DNA of 64,000 nucleotides from Siniperca chuatsi (taxonomy: Eukaryota; Chordata; Actinopteri; Centrarchiformes; Sinipercidae): assembly GCF_020085105.1 (NCBI RefSeq), contig NC_058045.1:9751833-9815832 (forward strand), given 5' to 3'. The notes under the pieces were generated by a model. That model was not told the DNA's origin. It ran no database searches and saw only the letters and a program-made list of their open reading frames with translations. Both the position numbers and the translations under genes were made by a program. Below are positions 24,200 to 36,520 of this stretch, piece after piece (position 1 is the first letter of the stretch; the number at the start of each line of letters is the position of its first letter).

Positions 24200-27100
24200 T
24201 CAATCAGATCCAAAGTCATCAACGTTGTTCACGTCGTCCTCCACAACCTTAATCAGAGGAGGTGATTTCTTACGCCTGTTAATGCAAAAAAAGTTAAATT
24301 ACTAGAGTTAATGAACAACGTGATTTACACGTGATGTACATGAAACACAGAAACTCAGTGGCAGAAGGTGAGTGGTCACCTCATCTCGTTCCGCAGTGTG
24401 CTCAATTGGCCATGAAACTGCTCGTTGGCCTCAATCTGCTCGTCCAGTTCTCTCTGCAGCTTCTTTTTAGCATGTTCCAGACGCTCGATCTCCTCCTCCG
24501 CCTCGTCCATCTGCCTCTTCGCCGTCTTCAGTCTCTGAGTCAGCTGCAGAGTTCACAAAAGTGAGATATTGAATCATGAGTCAAGTTTGCTGCTCCCGAC
24601 TACTTGATAACTTTGGGGTTAAATACATGTCTACCTGGTCTCTCTGGCTCTGCAGGTTGATGTGTTCCTCGTCGGCCTGCATCTTCATCTCCTTCACCTT
24701 GCGCTCCAGCTTGCGGTTCGCTTGTTGCAGGTTGTTGTTGTCTCTGAAGACAAAAGCACCAAGAGATCACATCGCTGCTGCAGCTTCCTGTAACTCAACA
24801 CCTTCCTACTGTGTTCGGACAGATACTCTCACTCTTACAACCACAGGGAAAGTGATATGAGTGGGTTCACTGCTCTACTGCTACAGTCAAGTATCTGAAA
24901 GGACCATTATCCAAAGTGTCCTCTAAGTGTTATCCTGGTAAATACAAACTCGTATACATTTATGTCTGTAAATGTTTTTTGTTAAGATCTATAAGGTCAT
25001 TATTTAATGTGCAGGTGCTCACCTCTCTTCTCCTTGCAGCCTTTCCTCAAGTTCCTGGATGCGGCTGTTAAGCTTGGAGACAAGTGAATCCTGGTTGGTC
25101 TTCTGTGATCCTTCCAGATGAGTCACTCTGGTCCTCAGGTCTTTATTCTGACAGAGGAAATGAAACAGAAGAATGTCATAAATTAGGCAAAATTTAAAGG
25201 TACTCTGCAGGAGTGTTTGACCAGTGGTAGCGCTATGGAGCAATGTTTTTCTGAGTGGGTCCTAGTTTTGCTTGTTCTCGTACAAGAACATGAGGACACG
25301 CATGCAGGCAGGTGGTGCGATACACAGTCCAGATCTGACTGATCTAAAAGAAATACAGCATTGTGCCAGAAAAGGCAGGGAAGAAGAAAACTGCTAGCAA
25401 GTAAATGTATGTAAACAATGCAGGTTTGCAGGAACTTTGTTTGTTTACAAGAAAAGCCCACAGGGCACCTTTAAGTGACATTTAGATGTGAGCAGAGAGT
25501 AATGAAGCAGGATTGTCTGTGCTGTTGAATGTCCTGCACATCTAATGCCAGATAGGTAGGGTTTGCTGAGTTACACATGGGGTTGGTATGGCAGATAATA
25601 ACAGTAATAATAATAAGAAACTTTATTTATACAGCACTTTTCAAAGTGCTTAACATGGTTGAACCACGATGTAAACATTTCAGGACTGCACTGAGGCAAA
25701 TAAAATAAAATATAAGATAAAAACAAAAAGTTGGTATCAGTCATCACAAAATGCATTTAGAAGTCAATTTAGTTTTCTTTTCAATAACTGATTAACTTAC
25801 CTGATTTTATGTATATATTTCCAACCCCCTAAATAAAAGCTTGAAGTTTCATTAACAACAAAAAATTCTTGACAAAAATTCTTCATTTTCAATAAAACTT
25901 TCAATACGTGCAGTTAAATGTGGGGATGGCCTTCTCTAGAGGACGCGCTACAAGGCTAATGTGTAATCTTGATAATAAGAATAAGATTAGAAAAGATAAA
26001 TATTAAGGATACAACACATACAAAGATAAAACATTATAAATATATGTAATATATTTAAAATGTTAAAGTGCATATTGTCAGTATAGGAAAACGTACAGAT
26101 GTCAAATCTGTAGGCAGAATATATAATAAAAGATCATGTGACCTGTGGAATTTCAGTCACATGATAAGAGATGGTCGGATATGATTTGGAGAGCATAACC
26201 CACATCTCTGATTGAAGATGCTTCTGTTGTTAGTAAGTGGACTTTGTCAAAAAAAGATTTAACTCGTTTAACGACCCACTACTTTAACATCCTGATTTAT
26301 TATCCAGGCATTGTGCGGGGTAAGGGGCCAGTACCTGTCTCTCCAGGCTTATCTTGTCACACTCCAGGTCCTGCCTGACTGCTCTCTCCTGCATCAACTC
26401 ATTCCTCATTTGATCCATCTGTCACACACAGCCAGAGAGAGAGGAGAGGGAAACAGTTTTTAGCATTCAGCAGTGGTGGAAAGTAACGAAGTACATTTAC
26501 TCAAGTACTGTACTTAAGTCCAAGATTGAGATAGTTGTACTTTACTTGAGTATTTACATTTCATGCTACTTCCAGTTTTACTCTACTGCATTTATCTCAC
26601 AGTTACTAGTTACTGTACAGATAAAGATTTTACATAAAGAAAAATTAATTCAACATATTGTTAAATATTAAATCAGTGTTTCCCAACCTTTTTGTCTTTT
26701 GACCTCTTATAAAAAAGTAGCGTCTAGTTGGAGCCTCTTGTCATGTTTTGGATGAGTTGTTAGCAGTTCCACCAAAGAGACATTTCCCCTCTAAACTTCT
26801 CAGATGGTTTCATTTAAATAACTGTTCAAGGCTCAAAGAGGTCAAATGATGTATGAGAACTTTGTTTTTTCTTCTTTTACCGCCCCATTTATCTTACGAC
26901 CCCTCAGATTTATCTTGTGATCCTTTGGAGAGGCCCGACCCCTAGATTGGGAACCACTGAATTAAACAACTTAACTGTACATATACGTATATAAAGTAGC
27001 TAAAACTGCCTTCCATATTGACTGAAAACATGGCTGCACCTTATTAAAAAGGGCACGGCCTATTGACAATCACTTTCAGGTTAAATGAAAACTTTTCAGA

Positions 27101-30100
27101 TTAATGTCTAGAGTCAGAGGAAATGCTGTCTGGTATGAGCAGCCACATCAGATCTAAATCCTCTCTAATAACATCCAGAGGCCCATTGAAGGGAGTGTGA
27201 ATAGCTGCTCACAATAGTTTGCTGTTTTTTGTCTTTGCACTGCACCCAAAACAGTGTTTTGTGTCAATTAGTCTGCATCACTTTGCTCCCATGAATGGTG
27301 GCCTACTTTACAGGCACACTGAGGATGTGAGGCTCAGAGCTGAAGAAACATATATGAAGTCAGTGGGGTTCAGTCATGATTCGGGGCAAAGTGAACGTTA
27401 AGAGACAAAAAACTAAACTTGTTTCACAGCCAGGCTGGAAACACCAATCAGCAGCTTTCAGTGTCTGAGCGGAAATCTGAGTACTCAGTCCTAAATCTGT
27501 TTATGATAAAAACAGATGTGAGCAAATACAAAATGAGAGCAAAAAGAAAAGCAAAGACAGTGAGGGAATAAACCTGCCTGCTCTTTGGTTTTGTCTAATC
27601 GTTCCATCAGGCGGTCAGCACTGCTGCGCTCATCATTAAGATCTTCTTCTAGTTGACTGACACGTCCCTGAGAAGAGAGGGAACACATGAAAAATGTGTC
27701 AAATCACCATCAAGTTAATATATATTGCTGCCATGTTTACAAATACTGAGGACATGATGAATCTATTCCTTGAGGCTGTGGTTAGAAAACTGACTCAGAA
27801 TTTTAAAAAGGGTATTAGGTAATAATATATGAAGAAAACTGTGGAAAAAATGCAGTAAGACAAAGATTATATTTGAAAAACCTGTGATAAGTAAAGATTT
27901 TGTACAGTTGTTCACTGCTGAATGGATGTGATTGTTTGACACTGGAAAGGGAGGGAAGAGTGAAGGAAGATTCCTGAGAACACCCAGACAGGTCTGATAA
28001 CTTTGTACAGTAAACATGAGCTTCCTCGGTCGATACGCAGTGTCAACACACTGGTATCGCTGTGTAATGTTTTGTCATCAGCAACACAAACAGTGCTGAG
28101 CTGTGAGACGTTGTTGCCATGGCTCTTTTCAGCACCCTTATAGTTCACAAGAACATGTGAGTGTAAATACTGGCACCTGAATAGATAAACACTTCAAAAC
28201 CTGTGATAAACTGTTTGACTATGAGCTCTAATAAGAGTGAGTACAGTTTCTAAGTGAAAGCTCCAAATGATCATTAGCTTAGATTTAGCAAACATACAGT
28301 ATATACAGTATGTTATCATGCCAGCGAACATTGCTGTTGTCATCTAAACACCTTGTAACTCCACTTTGGGATGATTTTTATGTTTAAACTGCGACTAAAG
28401 GACAAGTTTTTTCAGGAGTCGCATCATAAATTCATAAATTCTTTGCAGGTGCTGAGTAACAATAATCTTAGGAAGACAATTTGTGGTGAGAATATTGTCA
28501 TGCCCATGTCCAATCAAAGAAATATTGGGAATGAGAAAGCAGTGTGTGGGGATTTTTTGTTCTTTTTGTTTCAACAACAACAATTTATTAATATTCATTT
28601 ATTTTCTACATACTGCACTGAGAAGTATAAGTATTATTTGGATGCATGCTTATCTTCTGACAGCATCTTAAAGGGGCACTCCACTGATTTTACACATGAA
28701 GTTCAGTTTACTAGTCATAGTTAGTACAACTCAGCTGTGAAAATAGTTGTATAATGACTTCTGTGGCTCTGGAGAGAGGTTTCCAAAGTCTGAGAAGTCA
28801 GCTTGGGCTTAGAGGCCACAAACCTATAACAGAAATCCTGGATTGCAAACTGGACATGGCTTGTCAGAGAAGGACTACTGAAAGATGATATTGAGTTGTA
28901 TTATGGGAAATTTAGGATCAAGTGTTTTTGGACTTTGACCCATACTAGAGACTAAAAGTCAGGATATCCCCCAACATTATGGAAGTGCAATACTTGGTTG
29001 CTGAGACGTTTACCTCCATGAGTTTGACCTGCCGCTCTCGCTCTCCCACCGTGGCTGCGTTCCTCTCCTCCAGCTCCTCCACCCTCTGCTCCAGCTGCTG
29101 GCCCCTGAGCTGGGCCTCCTGCTGCTCCCTGCGACACCGCCGCAGATCTTCCTCCAGAGGAAGCAGCTGAACACATAACAGACCACAGAACAAACACACA
29201 CTGTAAGATAAGGTAATATGCAACGTCTGCTATTAGGCAATGGTTAATCAGTCAGACTTTATTTAACAAATACAGAATTATTCATATTTGGCAACATATA
29301 CAGGGACATAACTCCTTTCCATACTGGTGTCGACTTTTTATTTGATTTTATTTTTCGATATCAAGACAGTTGAACCCACATGTTGATGAATCAGAGAGAC
29401 AATGAGAACCACACCTCTTCCTGCAGTTTTTTGGCTGCCTGTCGGGATTTCTCCAGCTCTGCTCCCTTTTCCTGCAGCTGTCTCCTCAGCTCATCCAACT
29501 CCCTCTGACTCTTCTCTCTGGCCTCATCGACCTGGTTCTGAAGTACATCTGTAGAGGCCTCGCACTCCTCCATGATGCTATTCATCTGAACACAGAGATA
29601 AACAATGAGCTTCTACGATGAGATAAGTGGATCTCTTTAGGTATAAAGAAATAGGGCATAATGCATCTAATCCAAGCATAAGAAATATGAGCTGTTTCTG
29701 CTGATCACATGTGGCTTCGGGGTTAAGATAACAGATTTTCAGGTTTCATTTGGCTCCAGAAAAAAAAGGTGGATTTTCCCATAGGGCCCAACAAATAGTG
29801 CAGGTCAACCTCTCACCTTCCTCTGCAGTTGCTCCACAGCCCTGTCCTGCAGCCTCCTCTCATCCTCCAGTTCAGTTTTTGTCTTCCACAGCTCCTCTAT
29901 TTGCTTCCTCTCCTCCTTGAGCTTCTCCTTCAGGTCCTTGTGCTCATGATTTAGCTTGGTCAACTTGCCCTAGGGGGGAAAAACAAAGGCAAGTGGGAGA
30001 CTGTGAGCTTCCAAGCATGGGGATATAAAATGGCTCATGTCATGATATCAGTCATGGGCTTAATGCCATTCAAACAGTTTCTCTTTTTTAAAGATTTTTG

Positions 30101-33100
30101 AGGGTATTCTTGATTTTATTTGACAGTTCACAGTGTAGAGACGCAAGAAACGTGGGAAGAGAGAGGGGATGACATCCAACAAAGGATGTTGCTGTTACAT
30201 GGTATGCATCTTAGACCACCGCAAGGCCACCAACCTGTTTCTCTAAAACTAACAGCAACCTCGCTTTACCTGCACGTCCTCCAAGCGAGTGAGCAGCAAC
30301 TGGTTAGACTGACACATCTCTTCCTCTTTCCTCCTCACATCTTTCAGTGCTTCCTCAACCTGCTGCTTTTCCCTCTGGAGAACAAGGGAAAAATAGGGTT
30401 ATACATAGAAAATGGCGGAATAGATTTTGATAAAAAACATCAAGAAACAAACTAAAGTAAATCAGATATTTTGCTCATGTTTCCATAACGTGTCCCACCT
30501 CCAGCTGCTTTGCTCTCTGCTCCAGCAGTCTCTCTGTGATTTTATACTCCTGGATTGCCTTACTCAGCTGATCCACCTTGTTGTTCTGCTCCTGCACCTT
30601 TCCTCTCAGCTGATCTCTCTCCTGGCTCAGCTCCTTCAACTGCACCTTAGCTGCACCTCTCTCCTCCTCTGCTTCCACCTTCTCTTGACCCAGCAGAGCA
30701 TTGCTCTGGGAGACAGGATGGAATAACAAATGATGAACATGAGAGGCAAAACAAACCACATTTTAGCTTTTGGAAATAAAGAGAAATAATAGAAATGCTT
30801 GTTTTCCCTGTTACCTCTTTAGCCAGTTCTAAATCCCTGAGCAGCTTTTCCAGCTCATTTTCATATTCATCCTTCAGAGCGGCCATGTAGTTATCATGAG
30901 TCTCCACCTCCTCTTTGAGCGCCCCCTTCAGGGCACTGAGCTCCCTCTCCCTGCGGTGCAGAACCTCTTCCTGCTCCTCCTTCACTTGTAGCATCTCCTG
31001 ACATTCCACACGCAGCTGCGCCATATCCTGATAGACATCCAACAAAATACAACGTCACTACCTCAAGTCCGGTGACAGAGCTTTACAGCTGCTGTTGATT
31101 TGTGAAGTGTATCTTATCCATGTGGTTTCATTTACCTTCAGAAGGACTTCTTTCTCTGTGTTTATCACCTCTACCTTCTTGGCTTGGTCCAGTTCATCGT
31201 GCATCTCAGAGAGCTGCTGCTGAAGGTCTTTCATCTCCGTCTTAGATCTCCCTCTCTCTGCCTTCATCTGAGTCAGCCTGACAACATACAAAAATATGCA
31301 GGAAAGACAGGTATATTTTAGTTCCATATTTTATAGCCAGGAAAGAAGCCTGCTTGCCCTGCTTTAAAGTTTTCGAAAGGTACTTGATAGGACTAGATAA
31401 CAAAAAAGGAATATCTGCACACTTAATCCAAATGGTATTTGAATCTGCTTTCAGTCAAATGATCCTCATCAGATCATACATCACAGTTCACTTGAATGAC
31501 CTTAGAGTATGAGCAGAGGCTTAGTTAAAGAAAGTGAAGCATAGCACTGAGCTAAAGCACATGGGTATTCTGTTTAGTTCTGCATTTCAAAACTGTTTCA
31601 TTTGCTATCCATGGAAAACATATAACTTTATTTGATACACTTTGTTTTGCAACATAGACACCTATAGGAATTATTTAAAGGTATAGTTCGACATTTTGGT
31701 ACGCTTATTTGCTTTCTTATTTACGATAAATATGAAGCTACAGCCAGCCTCCGGCTAACTTAGCATAAAGGCTGGAAACAGGGAGAAACAACTAGCCTGA
31801 CTCTGTCCAAATCCACCTACCAGCACCTCTAAAGCTCACTCATTTACACGTTATATCTCATTTGTTTAATCCATACAAAAAACATGTGCTGGACTATTTC
31901 TTGGCTGGGAGCAGTGACTTCCAGAAGCTAAGAAATAGCTAGCCAATAGTAGGCTAGCTGTTTCCACCTGTTTCCAGTCTTTGTGCTAAGCAATGCTAAT
32001 CAACTGCTTGGTCCAGCTTCACATTTACTGTACAGACGTAAGAGTGGTATCAATCTTATCATCTAACTCTTGGCAAGAAAGCGAATAAGCGCATTTCTTG
32101 ACAAACCACGACCATTACAACCATTTCTACCCACCCAGCCGGTCTTCACCTAAAGGGCCGACAAGAAACAAATACTACAAATTTTGCCAAAGAGAGCCCA
32201 GCTCAACAGTTTTCTTGACAGCGAACTTACGTGTTACTTAAAAGACGTTAGTGTTTTGCTTTTAAGCGTCAATCAGACACTACTTGATTTCAAGGGTTTA
32301 AAATAAGACACTTTTCTCTATGGCAGCCCTCTTTTAGCTGATAAGATTTGCACATTTTTACATAGCACAGTTTTCACTGTAAACTTGTTGAATGGCTAGG
32401 AGGTCAGATCCTTACTCCTGTTTGGTAGACTGAAGTTCAGCCTCAATGTCAGTCAGTTTGTCCCTGAGTTCGCAGAGCTCTTCCTGATTTTTGGCCAACT
32501 CTTCCTGAAGTTTCTTCTTCTCTGTTCTGGCCTTTTCACAAGCCTTGGCTAGAGTCTTTTCATTCTGCACAACACAACAACAGAAAGAAACATCATCAGT
32601 CACAGGAATAGGAAGCGAGAGTTTTGGAGGTGAATCAGCAGGATGGGACTGCACTACACCTTAATCTTGGTTTCCAGTTTTTGCTTTAATTCAGACACTT
32701 CTTCTTCCAGTGCTTCCTGTTTCTCCTGCAAAAGCTTCACCTCAGCTGCATAATCCTACATATGTGAAAAATGAGACGTCCAACAACACAGTATCATTGT
32801 TAGTTTCAGACAAAGACATTAAATCATGCTGAACAGTGATCAACATCTCATCCCAACACACACTTTCTCCTCCTCCACATTCTCAGCAGTCTTCCACTTG
32901 ACCCTTTCAAGCAGCAGCGTGACTTTCCTCTCGGTGGTGGAGTCATCATCAGTCGCCCTGAGAAGCAGGAAAAATTTTTCACAAACACAATCACAGTGCT
33001 GACAGAGTGTAATGATAAAATTAAATTTAGTCAGTTGCTGAACAAAGATATGGCAGTTCAAATTTGTGGTCTTAAAGGGACACGTGTAACTCTTTTCACT

Positions 33101-35069
33101 CAACCTGCTTTAGGTACACAGCATATTTTTTACAACTTCAGCACATATTTCTTAAAAACCCACTGATGGATCTTAAAAGCTTTCCATGTGAAGAAGTTAT
33201 TTTATCAGCTGAAAACAAGTTCATGCTCTGCATTCCTGACTTCTGCGTGAGCTCACACAGCTGGAGCCGCACCCCCTTATCTGACTACACTACATGATCA
33301 CAACCACAAGCTAATCACCAAAAGGTGGCTGTAGGGTAAAAAAAAAAGAAAAAAGAAAATTACTTTTTATTGGAACTTCAGTTGAAAGTGCAAATGCAAA
33401 CTTATTTATTAAGCCGTTTTAAAGGAATAGTTCAACATTTTGGCAAATACGCTATTCGCTCTTCTGGCCGAGAGTTACATGAGAAGATCTAATATCTGTA
33501 ACTTGGTTTCCCTAGTGAGCTTAAGAGGCGCTGGTAAGTGGATTTTGTAATAATTTGGACAAAGTCATGCTAGCTGTTTCCCCCTGTTTAGTCTAGTTTT
33601 TTTAAAATCTAATTTTATTATATTTTAGCTCATTTTACTTAGCTTTTTATTGTGTTGTTAAATATTGTAATAATGCATTGCTTCATCTTATGTTAAGCAC
33701 TTTGAATTGCCTCTTGTGTTTAAAAGGTGCAATACAAATAAAGATGCCTTGCTTTTACGCTAAGCTAAGCTAGCTGCTGGCTGTAGCTTCATATTTTACT
33801 GTAGATACAGACATGAGAGTGGTATCAATCTTCTCATCTAACTCTCAGCAAGAAACCATACTTCCCAAAATGTCGAACTATTACATTAACTAAAAGTACT
33901 CAGGGCTGAGGGGTACTTACCCATCCTTGAGGTAAGTGAACAGTATTTGTTTTGCTGTGTCTTCAGTTGGGTCTACTTCTTGCTGTCCTTTCAGAAGATC
34001 AGGAGTGACCTGGTTAGGGCATATACAGCAAATAAATACACCCTTTTAAATTACAACTGTACCATAGCACAAATCTCTTTACCTGTGTATCTCTTTCATC
34101 AGAGTCATCAGTCTGGTCACTGCACGATCTGGAGATAGATGGTTTCTCTGCTCTATGAGGTAATTTTGCAGCCTGTGGAGATATCGTCTCTTTTCCATTA
34201 TGTCCTTTAAGCAGTGTGCTGGGCTTGTTCTCCTCCCTCCTGCTTGCCAAAGAGGTTTCTCCGCTGAGGAGTTGAGCCCTGGCTGACCCAGGAGGATATA
34301 TCCCACCTGGGCTCTCGCCTCTGATGCCCTTCAGAGACGAGGCTCTGCTGGAGGAAGAGGAGGAGGACGAGCAGTCTGAGGTTCGGCCGCTGTCCACGCT
34401 GCGTGACCGTCGACACTGCTCTGGGTCCAACCTGTTCCTTGGGCCTCCCCTTCCCCTGCGCTGGCTACTGTTAAACTGGCTTATTAGCTTCCCTACAGAT
34501 AAGATGGAGTCGGTCTCCACAGAGTTTGGGGACCTTGAAGGGAGTTGTCGACCTGAGGGAGGTGCCTTTTTCTGGGTCACCTCACTCTGGTCTTCCCCTG
34601 GGCCCTCAGCGGGCAGAGGGATCCTGGGTTTGTTCACATTAACAATCTGGGTTGTCTCAGGAAGAAAGCCGGTGTTTAGCTGTCCGGGTCGAGTGACTGA
34701 AGCTGTTGAAGGAATGACTAAGTTCAGGTTATTACTTTCAGGGTCGTAAGGTCTAAGAATCTCTGGGTGTTTCTGATAATGAAACACGGAGGAGGCTGTA
34801 GTCCTCTGTGACTCTGATGGAGAGTGTCTTTCATCCACCGACCTCCTCACCATGCCTGGATTGTACCCTGCCTGGTGAGTGATGACAGAGATGTCCCGGT
34901 GGCTCTCCTGGCCAGAACTGTTCAGAACCACACAGGGCTGACCTTTAATCCCTTGGATTTGCACCCTAACTCCAAACAAGTTGTCCTGGCTGCCTCTGGG
35001 ACTGTGTTTCTGCTTGTGGCTCCTCTGTATCCTGATGTCTGGAGAGCCGTTCAGTCTGTGAGATTCCAT
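24200..35069 (-). CDS. cgnl1: Cingulin-like 1 (paracingulin), junction scaffold
   Basis: Coiled-coil protein of tight and adherens junctions that binds ZO-1 and Rho/Rac regulators. Eighteen coding exons, all in phase: 35069-34083, 34009-33921, 32957-32864, 32755-32660, 32564-32416, 31277-31136, 31027-30815, 30705-30499, 30374-30270, 29969-29817, 29585-29415, 29166-29014, 27667-27578, 26418-26335, 25147-25023, 24743-24635, 24543-24380, 24275-24200. Product 1068 residues; human CGNL1 has about 1302, and the difference lies mainly in the head. Head: cingulin-family motif [14 protein letters not shown] (residues 32-45), the paracingulin-type [12 protein letters not shown], and a run of eight serines. 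Rod: heptad-rich coiled coil from about residue 390 to 1040. Acidic tail ends VDDFGSD. The ATG has A at -3 and G at +4, with an in-frame TAA four codons upstream. Cingulin itself is the alternative, but PYDPE and the tcf12/adam10 neighbours favour cgnl1. Confidence 0.94.
25195..25474. mobile_element. Short inverted-repeat element in a cgnl1 intron
   Basis: Starts TTTAAAGGTACTCTGCAG and ends with the imperfect inverse (CACAGGGCACCTTTAA). No open frame of note. It lies between the cgnl1 exons at 25147 and 26335. Confidence 0.55.
25594..25757. repeat. Fish SINE-like repeat tail
   Basis: AATAATAATAAGAAACTTTA followed by TTTATACAGCACTTTTCAAA, a widespread teleost repeat motif. Confidence 0.55.
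26471..27010. repeat. Dispersed repeat, CAGTGGTGG family (copy 2)
   Basis: Begins CAGTGGTGGAAAGTAACGAA and continues with ACTCAAGTACTGTACTTAAG, then GGGAACCACTG and TATAAAGTAGCTAAAACT. It shares the later blocks with 37370-37745. Confidence 0.75.
28670..28972. repeat. Dispersed repeat R3, copy 2
   Basis: Starts AAAGGGGCACTCCACTGATT, a common teleost repeat start, and shares ordered blocks with 14848-15170. It lies in a cgnl1 intron. Confidence 0.7.
31675..32108. mobile_element. MITE family M1, copy 2
   Basis: TTTAAAGGTATAGTTCGACA at the left end, CTTAGCATAAAGGCTGGAAA inside, and the inverse blocks towards the right end. It lies in a cgnl1 intron. Confidence 0.75.
33417..33888. mobile_element. 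MITE family M1, copy 3, split by a SINE-like insert
   Basis: Left end TTTTAAAGGAATAGTTCAAC, right end TGTCGAACTATTACATTAA. The MITE body is cut between its CCTGTTT and GCTAAGCTAAGC blocks by about 165 unrelated bases (33591-33757). Confidence 0.75.
33591..33757. mobile_element. SINE/LINE-tail insertion inside the MITE
   Basis: Contains GTTAAGCACTTTGAATTGCC and GGTGCAATACAAATAAA, the familiar conserved 3' tail of teleost LINE/SINE elements. Its position inside MITE copy 3 shows that it inserted later. Confidence 0.65.
34083..35069 (-). CDS. cgnl1: cgnl1 large head-domain exon
   Basis: One exon (transcribed part 35098-34083) encodes the first 329 residues, which are basic and serine-rich and predicted unstructured. 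As in human, the long head exon holds the start codon. A 141-codon frame on the opposite strand (34324-34749) is the antisense of Ser-rich coding sequence and is not a gene. Confidence 0.93.
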
Positions 35070-35584
35070 CGTTACTCTTTAACAGATTAACAGATGAACT
35101 GGTGAAAAAACAAAACCGGTATGTTAAAAATGACAGTGAAGGAGACTGACCCTGCATGGGAATTAAAGAGTGATGCATCAGGTTGGTCAAGCTGAGGTTG
35201 GTGTTTACACAACATTGGAGCAGGGTCGGAGCCACACTGGGACACAATGACAGACATCCAAGCAGCTCCTCACACAGCTGCACTCAGCCAACTTAAAGAC
35301 AGAATAAATGGACACTGACAAGAGCCTGATATTGCTGTGCAATGAAAACAGCTCCATCTGTGTGCTCACGACAGTGTACTATTGTACAGCCAAAGCTGAG
35401 CCAACTGCATGACGACTACGACTGACCGAGGTCTCCGAGGTGTCGTCACCCACTTCATGGTGTAACACTTGAGGAAAATGTTTGTCAACAAATATGTTAC
35501 TGTGAGGCTGAAACACAAGAACACAAGAGGTGTTGTGCAGCAGACAAAATGGTATCTTCTTAAGAGCACCATCCTGAACGAAGT

Positions 35585-35939
35585 CACTTTAATAACACAA
35601 CAGATTGTAGCTCATTTATTATAATGAGTAAGTGCACATAAGGCAGCTATTGTAAAGGGTTTTATAATGGCTTTATTAATGTTTAATAAATAATGTACTA
35701 ATGCTTTATAGATCAGTTAGAAGCCATTAACGAGAACAACTTTTGGGTTGCCAGGTTGTGGAAAATCCTCCTCCAGCATTATACTTGCTTTGCTCTTGTA
35801 GCAAGGAGGATTTTATACAACCTGGCAACCTGAATGATGTACTTATTAATAGCTTATAACTGTTCTATGAAACATTAGTAAATGATTAATTAACCATTAA
35901 AACACCACTAATTACAGCTTATAAACCCTGTTTAAAGTG
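35585..35939. mobile_element. Foldback element in cgnl1 intron 1
   Basis: Long imperfect palindrome. The inner arms GGGTTGCCAGGTTGT (35747) and ACAACCTGGCAACC (35817-35830) pair, as do GAAAATCCTCC and GGAGGATTTT. The outer ends CACTTTAA and TTAAAGTG also pair. It has no coding potential and would fold into a hairpin of about 355 bases. Confidence 0.7.
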
Positions 35940-36385
35940 TGATAAATTAAAAATCAAGTTCCTAGGCATTTAGCCAATTAATTTTTCTTTTCTTTCTAAA
36001 ATTCAGGTTTCACAGTTTATCGGTGAATCTCATACAGCCAGGGTATGAACATGTAACTGCTGCGGATCTGCGTTTATCCGGTTTAAGGCTTGAGGAACTT
36101 CACTTCGCCTAACTTTAAACAAATAGGTTACAGTTAGGAAAACATATACAGGTACATTAAATGAAGGCACATAAACGCAAAATATGACAGAAAACGGAAA
36201 GTCCTATTGAAGTAGTATAGGAGGAACATACTGACAGATAAAGTGAAGGTGGGAAAAAAGTAGCCTACATTAAGATCCCTAAAGTTACTACTGAGTGAGC
36301 GCCGCACTGCAAGTCGCTACAGAAGCACTATCGTGTTTCTTATTTGAAGGAAATTTTGGTTATAAAGACATCGATCTGAGCTAAA

Positions 36386-36520
36386 ACTTACCCGCTGTGT
36401 TCCCAGTCTGAGTGTTGAACAGAGTCCTCCTCCTCCTCCTCCGTCAGCTCAGACTGTCCTGCCTCCGCCCGGACACGATCACACTGTCCCGCTCAGAGAG
36501 GCGTTCACTGCCTGCTCTGT
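36386..36520 (-). promoter_or_regulatory. cgnl1: cgnl1 5' UTR exon 1 and promoter region
   Basis: A GTAAGT donor on the minus strand at 36391-36386 follows a GC-richer stretch (36392 to about 36500) with several CpGs, unlike the AT-rich flanks. The first coding exon begins at an acceptor at 35099, in the 5' UTR, so an upstream non-coding exon is required; this is the best candidate. The start site itself cannot be read. Confidence 0.6.

Noticed and set aside
33065-33340. Possible extra dispersed repeat beginning AAAGGGACACGTGTAAC
   Set aside because: Only one copy in the window and no clear ends, so it cannot be supported from this sequence alone.
34324-34749. 141-codon plus-strand frame
   Set aside because: Antisense to the Ser/Arg-rich cgnl1 head exon, whose minus-strand reading has clear homology and correct splice phases.
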